This document shows, piece after piece, positions 55,112 through 63,361 of a DNA stretch of 64,000 nucleotides (the stretch's first letter is position 1; the number at the start of each line of letters is the position of its first letter). The stretch covers positions 248,001 to 312,000 of the forward strand of contig NZ_FQWI01000002.1 in NCBI RefSeq assembly GCF_900129615.1. Reading direction: 5' to 3'. Source of the stretch: Pectobacterium carotovorum. Its GTDB lineage: Bacteria > Pseudomonadota > Gammaproteobacteria > Enterobacterales > Enterobacteriaceae. The notes below the pieces were generated by a model. The model was not told the origin of the DNA. It did no database searches and saw nothing but the letters and a program-made list of their open reading frames with translations. Both the position numbers and the translations under genes were made by a program.

Positions 55112-57220
55112 CTAAAAACCACTTTCCCTGATACCCAATGCTGCTACCCGACGCCACACCGTACCAAGAATAGATTCCTTTTCTCCTTCCAGAATGACGC
55201 TTCCCCGTAGAGGCTGTTGCAGCGGTAGGAATTGCTCTTCCTGTACTATGAAACGAACGCGGTACTGTGCCTGCACTGGTTGAGGATTGTGGTCGCGGTC
55301 GCGTCGTACGGCAATCGGGCCGTGGCGATCGGAAGCGAGCATTTCTTGTTGCAGGTAAGCGCTGCCCGTGGGAGCAATGTCATGAAGCGTGACGTCAAGA
55401 CGTGGGAAAGCGGGATCGTCGGCAAGGAAGATGCCCTGTATGCCCTCTTGAGTACGCATGAGGGATTCTTCGGGTATATAGCCAATCACCCGTCCCTGCG
55501 TGGGTTCCACCACGCGTAATAATGGCGTATCCGCCGTTAGCCAGCGTCCTGCTGTCATATCACGAGCCAGATCGCGTACTACACCTGCTTGCGGTGCTCG
55601 AATCGTTAAGCGTTGACGCTGTGCTGCCAACCCACGATAGCGTGCCAGCGCCTCAGCTAACTGCCAATCCATGACCTGAATTTCACTCGCCGTTTCCTGT
55701 CGTGCCGCTCCACGCTGTCGTTGCTGTTGTAACTGGGCGATACGCTGACGCTCAATATCGAGACGATAATCCAGATCGACTGACGTCAGCTCCAGCAGAA
55801 TGTCTCCGGCATCTACCCGCTGACCATCTGTAACGTGTAGCCGGTTAACCTGCGCCGGAACCGGACTGTAGAGGGTACTGACCTTCTCGGATTCCAATAC
55901 GGCAGGAATGTGGATGCTGCCACCCCATGGATAGAGCAAGATAAACAAGAGGGTCGAGCACAGCAGGGCGCTGCGCAAAAAAGCGATGGGGTGTATTGAT
56001 TTGCGCATTGACCACCAGGCATAGGCTTCTTTGGCTATCGGTAGCGCGATAAACCAGACGATTTCAACCAGCATTAAACCAATGCCGATCACCTTGATAA
56101 AAAAGTGGTAAACCACCAGCGCGATGCCAAAGAACAGGAAAAAGCGCCATATCCAAGAGGCATAGCCCCATACCAGCAGTTTGCGTTGCAGGGAGGGAGA
56201 GAGGTTTTCCGGCGCAGGGTGACCATGACCGAACAGACTTTCCCGCAACCGCCAGCGGCAGAGGGCATAAGCACGTTCTTGCAGATTCTCTACGCGCCAG
56301 AAATCGCTAAGTAAAAAGTAGCCATCGAAGCGCATCAAAGGGTTAAGGTTTACGACCAACGTGGTCAGCCACGTCGCGCTGGAAAGCATAAAGGCTGCCG
56401 TTCGTGCCGGGCCATCTGGCAGTAATGCCCAGGCCAATAGCGCAATGACCGCCAACATCAGTTCGGCCAGAATACCGCCCGCGCCGATCAGCAAACGTGC
56501 CTGACGATCCTTCAGTTTCCAGGCGTCGGTAGTGTCAGTATAAAACAAGGGAAATAACACGATAAAGGCAACGCCCATGCTTTGCACACGGCAGCCCGCC
56601 CGTTTGGCCATGAAGGCATGGCCTAGCTCATGGATAAATTTGGCGAACACCAGAGAGACACCGAACACGGCCATACCGGAAAGGCTGAAGAGGTGTGGAA
56701 ACGAATGGGTGTAACGTACCCAGTCTCGACTGACTAAAAATAAGCCCAGCAGCAGGATTAATGGAAAGACCCAAATCAGAAAGGGCGCGCCATAGCGCTG
56801 TAGCCACGGCCAACAGCGGTTGAGTACCGGATCGGGTCGCCACAGAGGAATGCGGAAAAAAAGATACTGGTGCAACACACTTTTCCACAAACTGGTGCGC
56901 ATCGCCTGAGCTTTGCCCAGATAGCGCTGACGTTGTTCCGCATCACTAGCCGCGACTAAATCATGCTGGCGCAGGAACTGCAGTAGTTTCTCCAATTCTT
57001 TCACTCTCAGCGGCAGGCCGGGCTCACTGTTGGCGGCGGCCAATATTTGCTGCGGCTGGCGCAATGGCCAATGCCGCAGCAGGCGGATAGCCGAGGGAGT
57101 CAGGGTAAAATAACGCCCTGTTATAGGATCGGACAGCACCCACTGCGGGGCTCCGTTGATGCCAGGAGCCGATTCTACCAATTGAAGATCGGCGCGCAGG
57201 GGAGGCAGATGCGGATTCAT
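55112..57220 (-). CDS. M50 metalloprotease-HlyD adaptor fusion
   Basis: 702 residues. An N-terminal segment (WVLSDPITGRYFTLTPSAIR, residues 27-46) resembles PqqD/RRE-type peptide-binding modules. Residues 145-430 are a multi-span membrane region with the M50 (site-2 protease) zinc motif HELGH at 197-201 and NLNPLMRFDG at 291-300. Residues about 440-600 form an HlyD-type lipoyl/coiled-coil hairpin (VNRLHVTDGQRVDAGDILLE; LTIRAPQAGVVRDL). Such proteins are annotated as 'putative peptide zinc metalloproteases' (COG1994, for example B. subtilis YydH). Its start overlaps the stop of the preceding HlyD gene (ATGA). I infer a combined processing and export component for the nearby secreted proteins. 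Confidence 0.85.
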   Translation of the reverse strand: MNPHLPPLRADLQLVESAPGINGAPQWVLSDPITGRYFTLTPSAIRLLRHWPLRQPQQILAAANSEPGLPLRVKELEKLLQFLRQHDLVAASDAEQRQRYLGKAQAMRTSLWKSVLHQYLFFRIPLWRPDPVLNRCWPWLQRYGAPFLIWVFPLILLLGLFLVSRDWVRYTHSFPHLFSLSGMAVFGVSLVFAKFIHELGHAFMAKRAGCRVQSMGVAFIVLFPLFYTDTTDAWKLKDRQARLLIGAGGILAELMLAVIALLAWALLPDGPARTAAFMLSSATWLTTLVVNLNPLMRFDGYFLLSDFWRVENLQERAYALCRWRLRESLFGHGHPAPENLSPSLQRKLLVWGYASWIWRFFLFFGIALVVYHFFIKVIGIGLMLVEIVWFIALPIAKEAYAWWSMRKSIHPIAFLRSALLCSTLLFILLYPWGGSIHIPAVLESEKVSTLYSPVPAQVNRLHVTDGQRVDAGDILLELTSVDLDYRLDIERQRIAQLQQQRQRGAARQETASEIQVMDWQLAEALARYRGLAAQRQRLTIRAPQAGVVRDLARDMTAGRWLTADTPLLRVVEPTQGRVIGYIPEESLMRTQEGIQGIFLADDPAFPRLDVTLHDIAPTGSAYLQQEMLASDRHGPIAVRRDRDHNPQPVQAQYRVRFIVQEEQFLPLQQPLRGSVILEGEKESILGTVWRRVAALGIRESGF

Positions 57221-58542
57221 AGTCCAATCGCCTGACGGATCACTGCTAGCGGGCGACGGAACAAATAAACGGCAAGGGGAACATAGTCGCCGGAAATTTT
57301 TGCCGTGCCGCGCAGGCCGATACGTGGCGGTGTGTCAGTGAAACGTGCATCCAGACGGTAGGCTAGATTGCCGGCTGGTGTCTGTTCCGACTCATAGGCG
57401 ATACGTTCTAACAATGCGGCGTGTGGCGTCAGTGGATCGCTGTCCAGAAACAGTGTAATGGGTGCCTCTTGCTGCAACTGGATGGCGTCGCCCACGTCCA
57501 ACTCGATGCGTAACGCGGTGAGAGCGGGGTCTGCCAGCTCCATCAAACGTTCGCCGGTGCGTACCGGCTTCCCCATCCAGCGCGTTGCATCGGCAAATAC
57601 CGCAATGCCATCCCGTTCGGCGCGGATTTCTGCGCGACTCAGCAAGGCATTGGCGTAATCGCGTTCCGCTCGTTTTTGTGCCACCTGAGCGGCGAGAAAG
57701 TCGAGCCTGGCTTTGGAGTCCGCATCCTGAAACGCACGTTGAGAACTCGCACGATGCTCCGCTTCGGCGACATTCAATGCACGTTCGGCCACATCTGCCT
57801 GAGCTTTCAAGGTTGTACTGTCAAAGCGAACCAACACGTCTCCTTGACGTACACTCTGGTTCGGTAACACGGTAAAGGATTGGATCACGCCGTCCAGTGG
57901 GGCGGCGACGACACGGCCTTGATGAGGAATAACCTCGGCGGGAGCCAACACGGATTGGCGCACCGGAATGAACAGGCAAGCGAGCAGTAGCAGCGCAGGT
58001 ACGACGATTTTCCACCGAGCCCGGCGACGCCAACGGGTCGTTTGCGGTTCGAGAGCCAGCCAGGCGTGGCTAAAAGCCCCGCTGAGTTGCTCCGCCAGTA
58101 CCTGATCGGTACTCTGCCATGGTTGCTCTCTTGCATACCAAATACCACCGAAGGGGTTCCCTTGACGATCGTTGAGGGGAGACCATAGTGCCTCGGGGGC
58201 AGACAGCGCCTGCCAATCTTTACGGCTTTGTTCATCAAGCTGTGAGGCTTGAATCACTCTGCATTGCGCCAATGCTTTCTCATCGACGGATGATAACTGC
58301 GTACAGGCTCGTTCAACAAAGGCGACAAAGGGAGCATGGGGTGCAGGTTGAGTGACGCCGGTTACGGCGCGCACCTTACCGTTAATCACAAGGGCGGCAT
58401 GGCGAAAACTGAATAGCGGCTGGCTGTCGTTGACGATGCAGTAAGCTAGCTCTTCTATGCTGTTGGCTGCCCGTGCTTGCTGCTCGAGGTCAAGGAAGCG
58501 GGCAAACGTAGCGGTGCTGACAGACGTTGGCGTAGTACTCAC
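57217..58542 (-). CDS. Membrane-anchored HlyD-family adaptor with N-terminal GAF-like domain
   Basis: 441 residues from a GTG that overlaps the preceding gene's stop (GTGA). Residues about 15-165 are a soluble cytoplasmic domain of GAF-like character (FLDLEQQARAANSIEELAYC; NPFGGIWYAREQPW). One membrane helix follows (IVVPALLLLACLFIPV, about 178-195). The periplasmic part is HlyD-type: VVAAPLDGVIQSFTVLPNQS and VRQGDVLVRFDSTTLKAQAD form the lipoyl half-motifs with a helical hairpin between. The cytoplasmic domain is unusual for a simple adaptor and could sense a signal or contact the protease partner encoded next. Middle gene of the three-gene operon. Confidence 0.85.
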   Translation of the reverse strand: MSTTPTSVSTATFARFLDLEQQARAANSIEELAYCIVNDSQPLFSFRHAALVINGKVRAVTGVTQPAPHAPFVAFVERACTQLSSVDEKALAQCRVIQASQLDEQSRKDWQALSAPEALWSPLNDRQGNPFGGIWYAREQPWQSTDQVLAEQLSGAFSHAWLALEPQTTRWRRRARWKIVVPALLLLACLFIPVRQSVLAPAEVIPHQGRVVAAPLDGVIQSFTVLPNQSVRQGDVLVRFDSTTLKAQADVAERALNVAEAEHRASSQRAFQDADSKARLDFLAAQVAQKRAERDYANALLSRAEIRAERDGIAVFADATRWMGKPVRTGERLMELADPALTALRIELDVGDAIQLQQEAPITLFLDSDPLTPHAALLERIAYESEQTPAGNLAYRLDARFTDTPPRIGLRGTAKISGDYVPLAVYLFRRPLAVIRQAIGL

Positions 58543-59411
58543 CTCGCCTCCGAAAACTGTGCCGTTCCGCTCATACCGGCCATCAAGGTATTGTCCGCGT
58601 GGGCCAGCGTACCAATCAGGCCTAGGGTTTGACTGCTCTCATCAATACGTGCGCCAAGCCGTGTGACCTTGGCTTGCAACGGTTTTCCGGTTTCATCCGG
58701 CGTGAAGGTAAAGACTAATCCGGGTTTGAGCACCGACAGAAGTCGTGATGGTACTAGCAAGTTGATCTCTAGATGGCGGTTATTCACCACGTCCAGCAGT
58801 GGAGCACCTTGCGCCACACTCTCAAAGGCTTGCACACGGCGTTTTACCACCTGACCGTCGAAGGGGGCGGTGATGCGACAACGATTGACCTGAATTTGGT
58901 AAACCTGGCTTTCTGCCTGAGCTTGTGCAAAGTGCGCGGCTGATAACGATACCGCGTGTCTCCCCACTGATTTCATCTGTGCCAACTGCTGATTTTGGCT
59001 CAGCTCCGCTTCTGCGGCTCGTGTGGCAGCAGAAGCCGCAGCCAATTGAGCTTGGTAAATGGAACAGTCAAACCGCACCAACAGATCGCCTTTCTTGAAG
59101 GATTCCCCTTCCCTAAACGGTATTTCCACAATACGTCCGGCCAATTCGCTGGACAGTGTGGCTTGTTCCACCGCTATCAGAATACCGCGAGCCTGATTGT
59201 CAGTAGACGTGAGAGATGATGTGTCATGAGAGGGCATTGCCAAGAGTGGGTCGCTCGTTTGTGCATGGGCCGCAAACGCGAATAAGGAAAGTGCCAGCAA
59301 TTGAAAAGCGTGGCGAAATATTACGTTACTGAAACCATCCACACTGACCTGCCTTATTTGTTGAGGTGTGTGCCACGTCAGAAAAGATAAAGGGACTTTC
59401 TGAATTTTCAC
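58539..59411 (-). CDS. Periplasmic HlyD/RND-type adaptor
   Basis: Up to 290 residues. The signal sequence (FQLLALSLFAFAAHAQT) begins about 30 residues in, so translation may instead start at a GTG at 59342. The mature protein has two half-lipoyl motifs, FREGESFKKGDLLVRFDCS and RITAPFDGQVVKRRVQAFES, around a short helical hairpin, then a beta-barrel (LEINLLVPSRLL). This is the periplasmic adaptor (membrane fusion) fold seen in RND and some ABC exporters. It is the first gene of the operon; its stop overlaps the next start (GTGA). No inner-membrane RND pump or ABC ATPase is encoded nearby. Confidence 0.85.
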   Translation of the reverse strand: MKIQKVPLSFLTWHTPQQIRQVSVDGFSNVIFRHAFQLLALSLFAFAAHAQTSDPLLAMPSHDTSSLTSTDNQARGILIAVEQATLSSELAGRIVEIPFREGESFKKGDLLVRFDCSIYQAQLAAASAATRAAEAELSQNQQLAQMKSVGRHAVSLSAAHFAQAQAESQVYQIQVNRCRITAPFDGQVVKRRVQAFESVAQGAPLLDVVNNRHLEINLLVPSRLLSVLKPGLVFTFTPDETGKPLQAKVTRLGARIDESSQTLGLIGTLAHADNTLMAGMSGTAQFSEAR

Positions 59412-59560
59412 TTATTAATGGTGCTTATTTTGGGGAATATAATGGTACAAAATGCGCTGAATTGACAACTGCAATAGAGGGCTGTTCTGGTCTCAGTTTG
59501 TCGTTTTAGCCCATGTCTGTGCGATTTGAAGCTCGATAGATATTAACACCTGAAATAACA

Positions 59561-59579
59561 GGGGCAGCGGTGCTGCCCC
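59561..59579 (-). terminator. Terminator hairpin of the DUF4034 gene
   Basis: GGGGCAGC (59561-59568) and GCTGCCCC (59572-59579) pair. It differs by one base from the core of the hairpin at 43419-43437, at the other end of the export cluster. Confidence 0.65.
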
Positions 59580-59632
59580 AATAATACTATGCCGCGATTT
59601 CCCCATGATGAAACGGGAAAACCGGTCGTGGC

Positions 59633-61714
59633 TTACTGGTGCTCCTGACGGGCGTCATCGCCAAACGTGATCGCTCGTCCACGCGCATCCATTTGCGCTT
59701 TATCGCGGCTGAAGCCCATTTTGGCGCGAACGCCGCCCAGCATGCCGCTCCGTTGATAGATTTCGTTCGCCCGATCGCGGTTGTACTGGCTATCGGGGCT
59801 GATTTCCAGCGCGCGGTCGATCCACACTTTGGCCAGATAGCTATTCTGGGTGACGCCCGCCCCGTTACGGAAAGCATACGCGTAATAACCTGCCGCATAG
59901 TCGCAGTTGGCATCATCTTCATCGTTCCATAATTCAGGCAGGACGACATCCACACAGATCGCCTGATCTTCCGCAATGTTGCTAAACAGCAGCAGCGTGC
60001 TCAGTTCCCTTGCTGCTCGTGTCCATACCGTTCTCCCCACGTTGGGGCGATGCAGGACGCCGAACATCAGTTCGCGTGCGCGCTGGTACTGCTCTGGCGA
60101 TAGCGTTTCATTATCTCTGATCAGGCAATAGGCAATGTTGTACTGGCAAATCTCGCTGCCGGCATCTGCCGCGCGTTCCTGCCAGTAGTCTGATTTTTCC
60201 TGATCTTCGTAAGGCGAAGGATCGCGGCCGTTACGGCGGGAAAGATGGCCGGAGTATAAATCCGACAGCGCAGCCATTGAGGAGGCTTCCCCCCAGTCAG
60301 CGGCTTCATGCAGCAGGAATACGCCCGCTTCTTCAGAAACATACTCGAACAGGTTTGTGGCTGCTTGACCAAAATTTGTATCTGATTTCATTACACGGCA
60401 ACGGGCAAGCAACGCATCGCTATCAAATTGGCCTTTTGAGATACCGTAGAAGCCAAATTTACTGGCGAGCGCCGCGATGGTGGTTTCATAGTGCGCATCG
60501 CCCCAGTATTGGCAGCGTTCCAGCCATTTCGGCATTAAACCGAAACTATCTTGAATGTGGGCGAAATCCAGACAGCTGATTAACGTGGCGAATGCATCGC
60601 CTTCGGGATCGGATTCTGGAGAATCAACCTGCCACGCTTCAACCATCAGGTCGTAGGCCAGTTGCATATCCGCTGTATTCCAGCGAATGCCGTTTTCATC
60701 CTCGATACGTGCATAGTGGCTGAGGAACCAGGCGTACTGGCGTAAAACACGTGCGCGGGTTTCTGGAAAAAGCTCCAGACTAAGCAGCCAGTCGAACGTT
60801 TCCCGACAGTATGTGATGCTTTCGGTATCGCCCACGTCTGGAATGAGTGCGGCATAGCCAAGGTAGTCCCAACACTGCGTCACACGCAGGCTGTTACGTT
60901 CCAGCTCTGTCAGCACTTCACACTGTGGCCCATCAATAAATTGTGTCATGAGCTCATGGCTGCCGCCCCAGCGTGGGTACAGGAAGTAAACGCACTCTTT
61001 GCGTACTTCTACATCCTGTGGACGAACGGCTAAGGTGACACGCAGCCAGTAGTGCATGGGCTCTTCCCATTCGTGTTCCTCTCTGGCCGGCAGTGATGCG
61101 GGCAGAGCAACAGGAAGCTCAACAAGCGCTTGTGCGCCTTCATTACGCAAGTGCTGTAGACCCGCTTCCCACAACTCGGGTTCCACCTGCGCCTGACGCT
61201 GTGCGTAGGTCAGTGGTTCACCACCTTGTAGTAATACGCCCAGCCATTGCGGTTCCCCTAAATAGCAGGTCAAACGAAACAGGCGGGAAAAGGCCAGCGC
61301 AGGCCGTTGATGTAAAGCACTGGCGCGTAGGTAGGCCGAGACGCCCAGATCGCGAGCCAGTTCCGCGCCCATCCAGCGATCGTCTTCTACATATTGCCCG
61401 CCGTTTGAGGTACGAATCCGCGCAGCGGCGTTCTCCCAATATTGCCCTGTCAGATAAGTGGCGTGATAGCTCTCTGGGCATGCGGCAACCCATGCCTGCA
61501 AGTGTGACAGGGTATCAGCATCAGATACCGCTGGGTCAAAGAGCGAATTAACGTGCCAAAGATAGGTATAAGGCAGGTTGGGGCCATCCAGCCAAATCTG
61601 GTGTTCTTGCTCCAGCAGGGTATCGAGTGCATCGAATTGATGCGTCGCGAACATCTCGCGCAGCTGCGTGCGGCGCTTAACCAATGCGGTGAGTGATTTA
61701 GAAATTAATGTCAT
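59633..61714 (-). CDS. DUF4034-type protein with C-terminal Sel1-like repeats
   Basis: 693 residues, acidic, no signal peptide or membrane segment. The N-terminus (FATHQFDALDTLLEQEHQIW; YLTGQYWENAAARIR; MGAELARDLGVSAYLRASAL) resembles DUF4034, a cytoplasmic helical domain of unknown role. The C-terminal third shows Sel1/TPR-type repeats (ASSMAALSDLYSGH; YNIAYCLIRDNE; YAYAFRNGAGVTQNSYLAKVW). Trp-rich throughout. Such proteins often scaffold protein interactions; some sit near toxin or type VI loci, but I see no such neighbour here. It is a single gene with its own terminator, so a link with the export cluster downstream is unproven. Confidence 0.75.
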   Translation of the reverse strand: MTLISKSLTALVKRRTQLREMFATHQFDALDTLLEQEHQIWLDGPNLPYTYLWHVNSLFDPAVSDADTLSHLQAWVAACPESYHATYLTGQYWENAAARIRTSNGGQYVEDDRWMGAELARDLGVSAYLRASALHQRPALAFSRLFRLTCYLGEPQWLGVLLQGGEPLTYAQRQAQVEPELWEAGLQHLRNEGAQALVELPVALPASLPAREEHEWEEPMHYWLRVTLAVRPQDVEVRKECVYFLYPRWGGSHELMTQFIDGPQCEVLTELERNSLRVTQCWDYLGYAALIPDVGDTESITYCRETFDWLLSLELFPETRARVLRQYAWFLSHYARIEDENGIRWNTADMQLAYDLMVEAWQVDSPESDPEGDAFATLISCLDFAHIQDSFGLMPKWLERCQYWGDAHYETTIAALASKFGFYGISKGQFDSDALLARCRVMKSDTNFGQAATNLFEYVSEEAGVFLLHEAADWGEASSMAALSDLYSGHLSRRNGRDPSPYEDQEKSDYWQERAADAGSEICQYNIAYCLIRDNETLSPEQYQRARELMFGVLHRPNVGRTVWTRAARELSTLLLFSNIAEDQAICVDVVLPELWNDEDDANCDYAAGYYAYAFRNGAGVTQNSYLAKVWIDRALEISPDSQYNRDRANEIYQRSGMLGGVRAKMGFSRDKAQMDARGRAITFGDDARQEHQ

Positions 61715-61733
61715 AGCGTAAATTCTTGGCCTG

Positions 61734-62426
61734 TTGTTGAGTCATCACGCCGACAACATCGCGCTTTATCAGCAGCATGTGCAGGCAGGATTTCGGGGGT
61801 CACCGTGTTGTATCTACTTGATAATGATTACAGTTATACCAACAAATCGGTGCGCAGACATAGATATTTACATAAATGTAAATAACCGTTTAAAACGGTG
61901 TAAATGGGGACGGGAACGGCACCTCACACACCTGTATGCGCCGGAAAAAGGCTTCCGCGACGCCGAGCAGCAGGCGCTCTCGATCTATGACATCAGCGAA
62001 CGGCAGCGACGTGCGCTGGTGCGCACCGAGTGGGGGATAGTCTGGCAACATCCGCAGGCGGGATTACGCCCCACGGTGTTTGCGGGCGGCAACATCGGTG
62101 AGCGGCTCATGGCAATCGGCAATCGACACTATGGCGATATTCGCCGCAAAGCGGCGCAGTGGATGGAAAACGTCGAGCTGCCAGAAAACTGTCTGGACGA
62201 TTTGCCAACCACCTTTTCCGGCGGTGAACAGCAGCGCATCAATATTGCCCGCGGGCTTATCGGCGACTACCCGATTCTGCTGCTAGACGAACCGACGGCT
62301 TCGCTGGATGCCAAAAACCGACTGGCTGTCACACAGCTCATCAACAATGCGAAGGACAAAGGGTGTGCCATCGTCGGCATCTTTCACGATGCCGATAGCT
62401 TCCAATGCTCAGGAGACCGCAAATGA
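61734..62426 (+). pseudogene. PhnK/PhnL chimera, remnant of C-P lyase ABC ATPase genes
   Basis: The recognisable part starts near 61923 with [14 protein letters not shown], the start of PhnK. It jumps directly to the segment [20 protein letters not shown], so the whole Walker A region is deleted. PhnK similarity continues through [20 protein letters not shown] to [10 protein letters not shown]. From the ABC signature on the sequence becomes PhnL-like: [42 protein letters not shown]. The last residues diverge from PhnL. The frame is open for 230 codons, but the first 60 are unrelated and there is no P-loop. The simplest reading is recombination between phnK and phnL at the shared signature motif, plus an internal deletion. 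Confidence 0.82.
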
Positions 62427-62751
62427 TCATTAATAACGTCAACATGGTGCTCTCACGGGAAATTATTCATGGCTCACTGGAAGTGCGCAACGGCGTGATC
62501 CATCACATCAGCGATAGGCCCAGCCGTCATCCCGGTGCGCTGGATGGCGAACAGGTCTGGCTCCTGCCGGTGCTTGTCGAGCTACACACGGATAATCTCG
62601 ATAAGTGTTTTACACCGCGCCCCGGCGTTAACTGGTGGGTTCACGCCGCTGCATTGAAGAAGGGCGGCGAGCCGACCTGCTGCTCGTCAAACGGCACGCG
62701 CCGCAAATGAAGCTGATGCGTGTGTGGCGTCAGGGCGTCCGGGTATTCTGA
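62423..62751 (+). pseudogene. phnM: phnM with large internal deletion
   Basis: Starts as PhnM ([36 protein letters not shown]) for about 80 codons. The frame then runs into unrelated residues. In the next frame the last 30 codons of PhnM are intact (EGRRADLLLVKRH, then VWRQGVRVF and TGA at 62749-62751). About 800 bp of the roughly 1.1-kb gene is missing and the junction (near 62650) is out of frame. The active-site metal ligands beyond the first are lost, so the phosphonate hydrolase activity of C-P lyase is gone. Confidence 0.85.
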
Positions 62752-62753
62752 TC

Positions 62754-63323
62754 ATGACGAAACTCATCTACCTCATTGGCCCTTCCGGTGCAGGCAAAGA
62801 CAGCCTGCTGCGGGCGATTCGTCAACTTGCACTGCCACGCCTGCTGGTGGCGCACCGATACATTACCCGTCCCGCTGAAATACAAGGCGAGAACCATATT
62901 GCACTGACGCCGGAGGAGTTTGCGATTCGTCAGCAGCTTGGCCTCTTTGCGCTCCATTGGCAGGCGCATCAGTGCCACTATGGCATAGGGATAGAGATTG
63001 ATGACTGGCTACAGCGAGGGAATGACGTCATCGTGAATGGCTCACGGGCTTACCTGACTCAGGCGCGTGAACGCTATGGCAACACGCTGTTTCCGATATG
63101 CCTGACCGTCTCTGCATCGGCACTGCGAGAGCGGTTACGCGCCAGAGGACGGGAAAGTGAACAGCAGATCGCTACGCGTTTGCAGCGTGCTGAAGAAGAG
63201 CAAAGCCGCTTAGCAAACGACTGTGTTTTATTGAATAACGACGGCGATCTGCAAGGCACCTTATCCACCTTTCAGTCGCTGCTGTCGTTCGACAGCACTT
63301 GTGCGACGCGCAGCGAACAATAG
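62754..63323 (+). CDS. phnN: Ribose 1,5-bisphosphate phosphokinase PhnN
   Basis: 189 residues, normal length, from the ATG at 62754 just 2 bp after the phnM stop. The P-loop LIGPSGAGKDSLL is at residues 7-19, followed by HRYITRPAEIQGENHIALTP and FALHWQAHQCHYGIG, matching PhnN and its guanylate-kinase-like fold. The enzyme makes PRPP from ribose 1,5-bisphosphate, the salvage end of C-P lyase metabolism and an alternative PRPP route. It remains intact although the upstream phn genes are wrecked. Confidence 0.93.
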   Translation: MTKLIYLIGPSGAGKDSLLRAIRQLALPRLLVAHRYITRPAEIQGENHIALTPEEFAIRQQLGLFALHWQAHQCHYGIGIEIDDWLQRGNDVIVNGSRAYLTQARERYGNTLFPICLTVSASALRERLRARGRESEQQIATRLQRAEEEQSRLANDCVLLNNDGDLQGTLSTFQSLLSFDSTCATRSEQ

Positions 63324-63361
63324 GCCGAGTGGTAATCGCACCGAAGAGCAGGAGGAAACCG

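Noticed and set aside
61734-61922. First 63 codons of the PhnK/PhnL frame as a real protein start
   Set aside because: They show no similarity to PhnK or any family and have no good ribosome binding site; they are chance open sequence upstream of the remnant.
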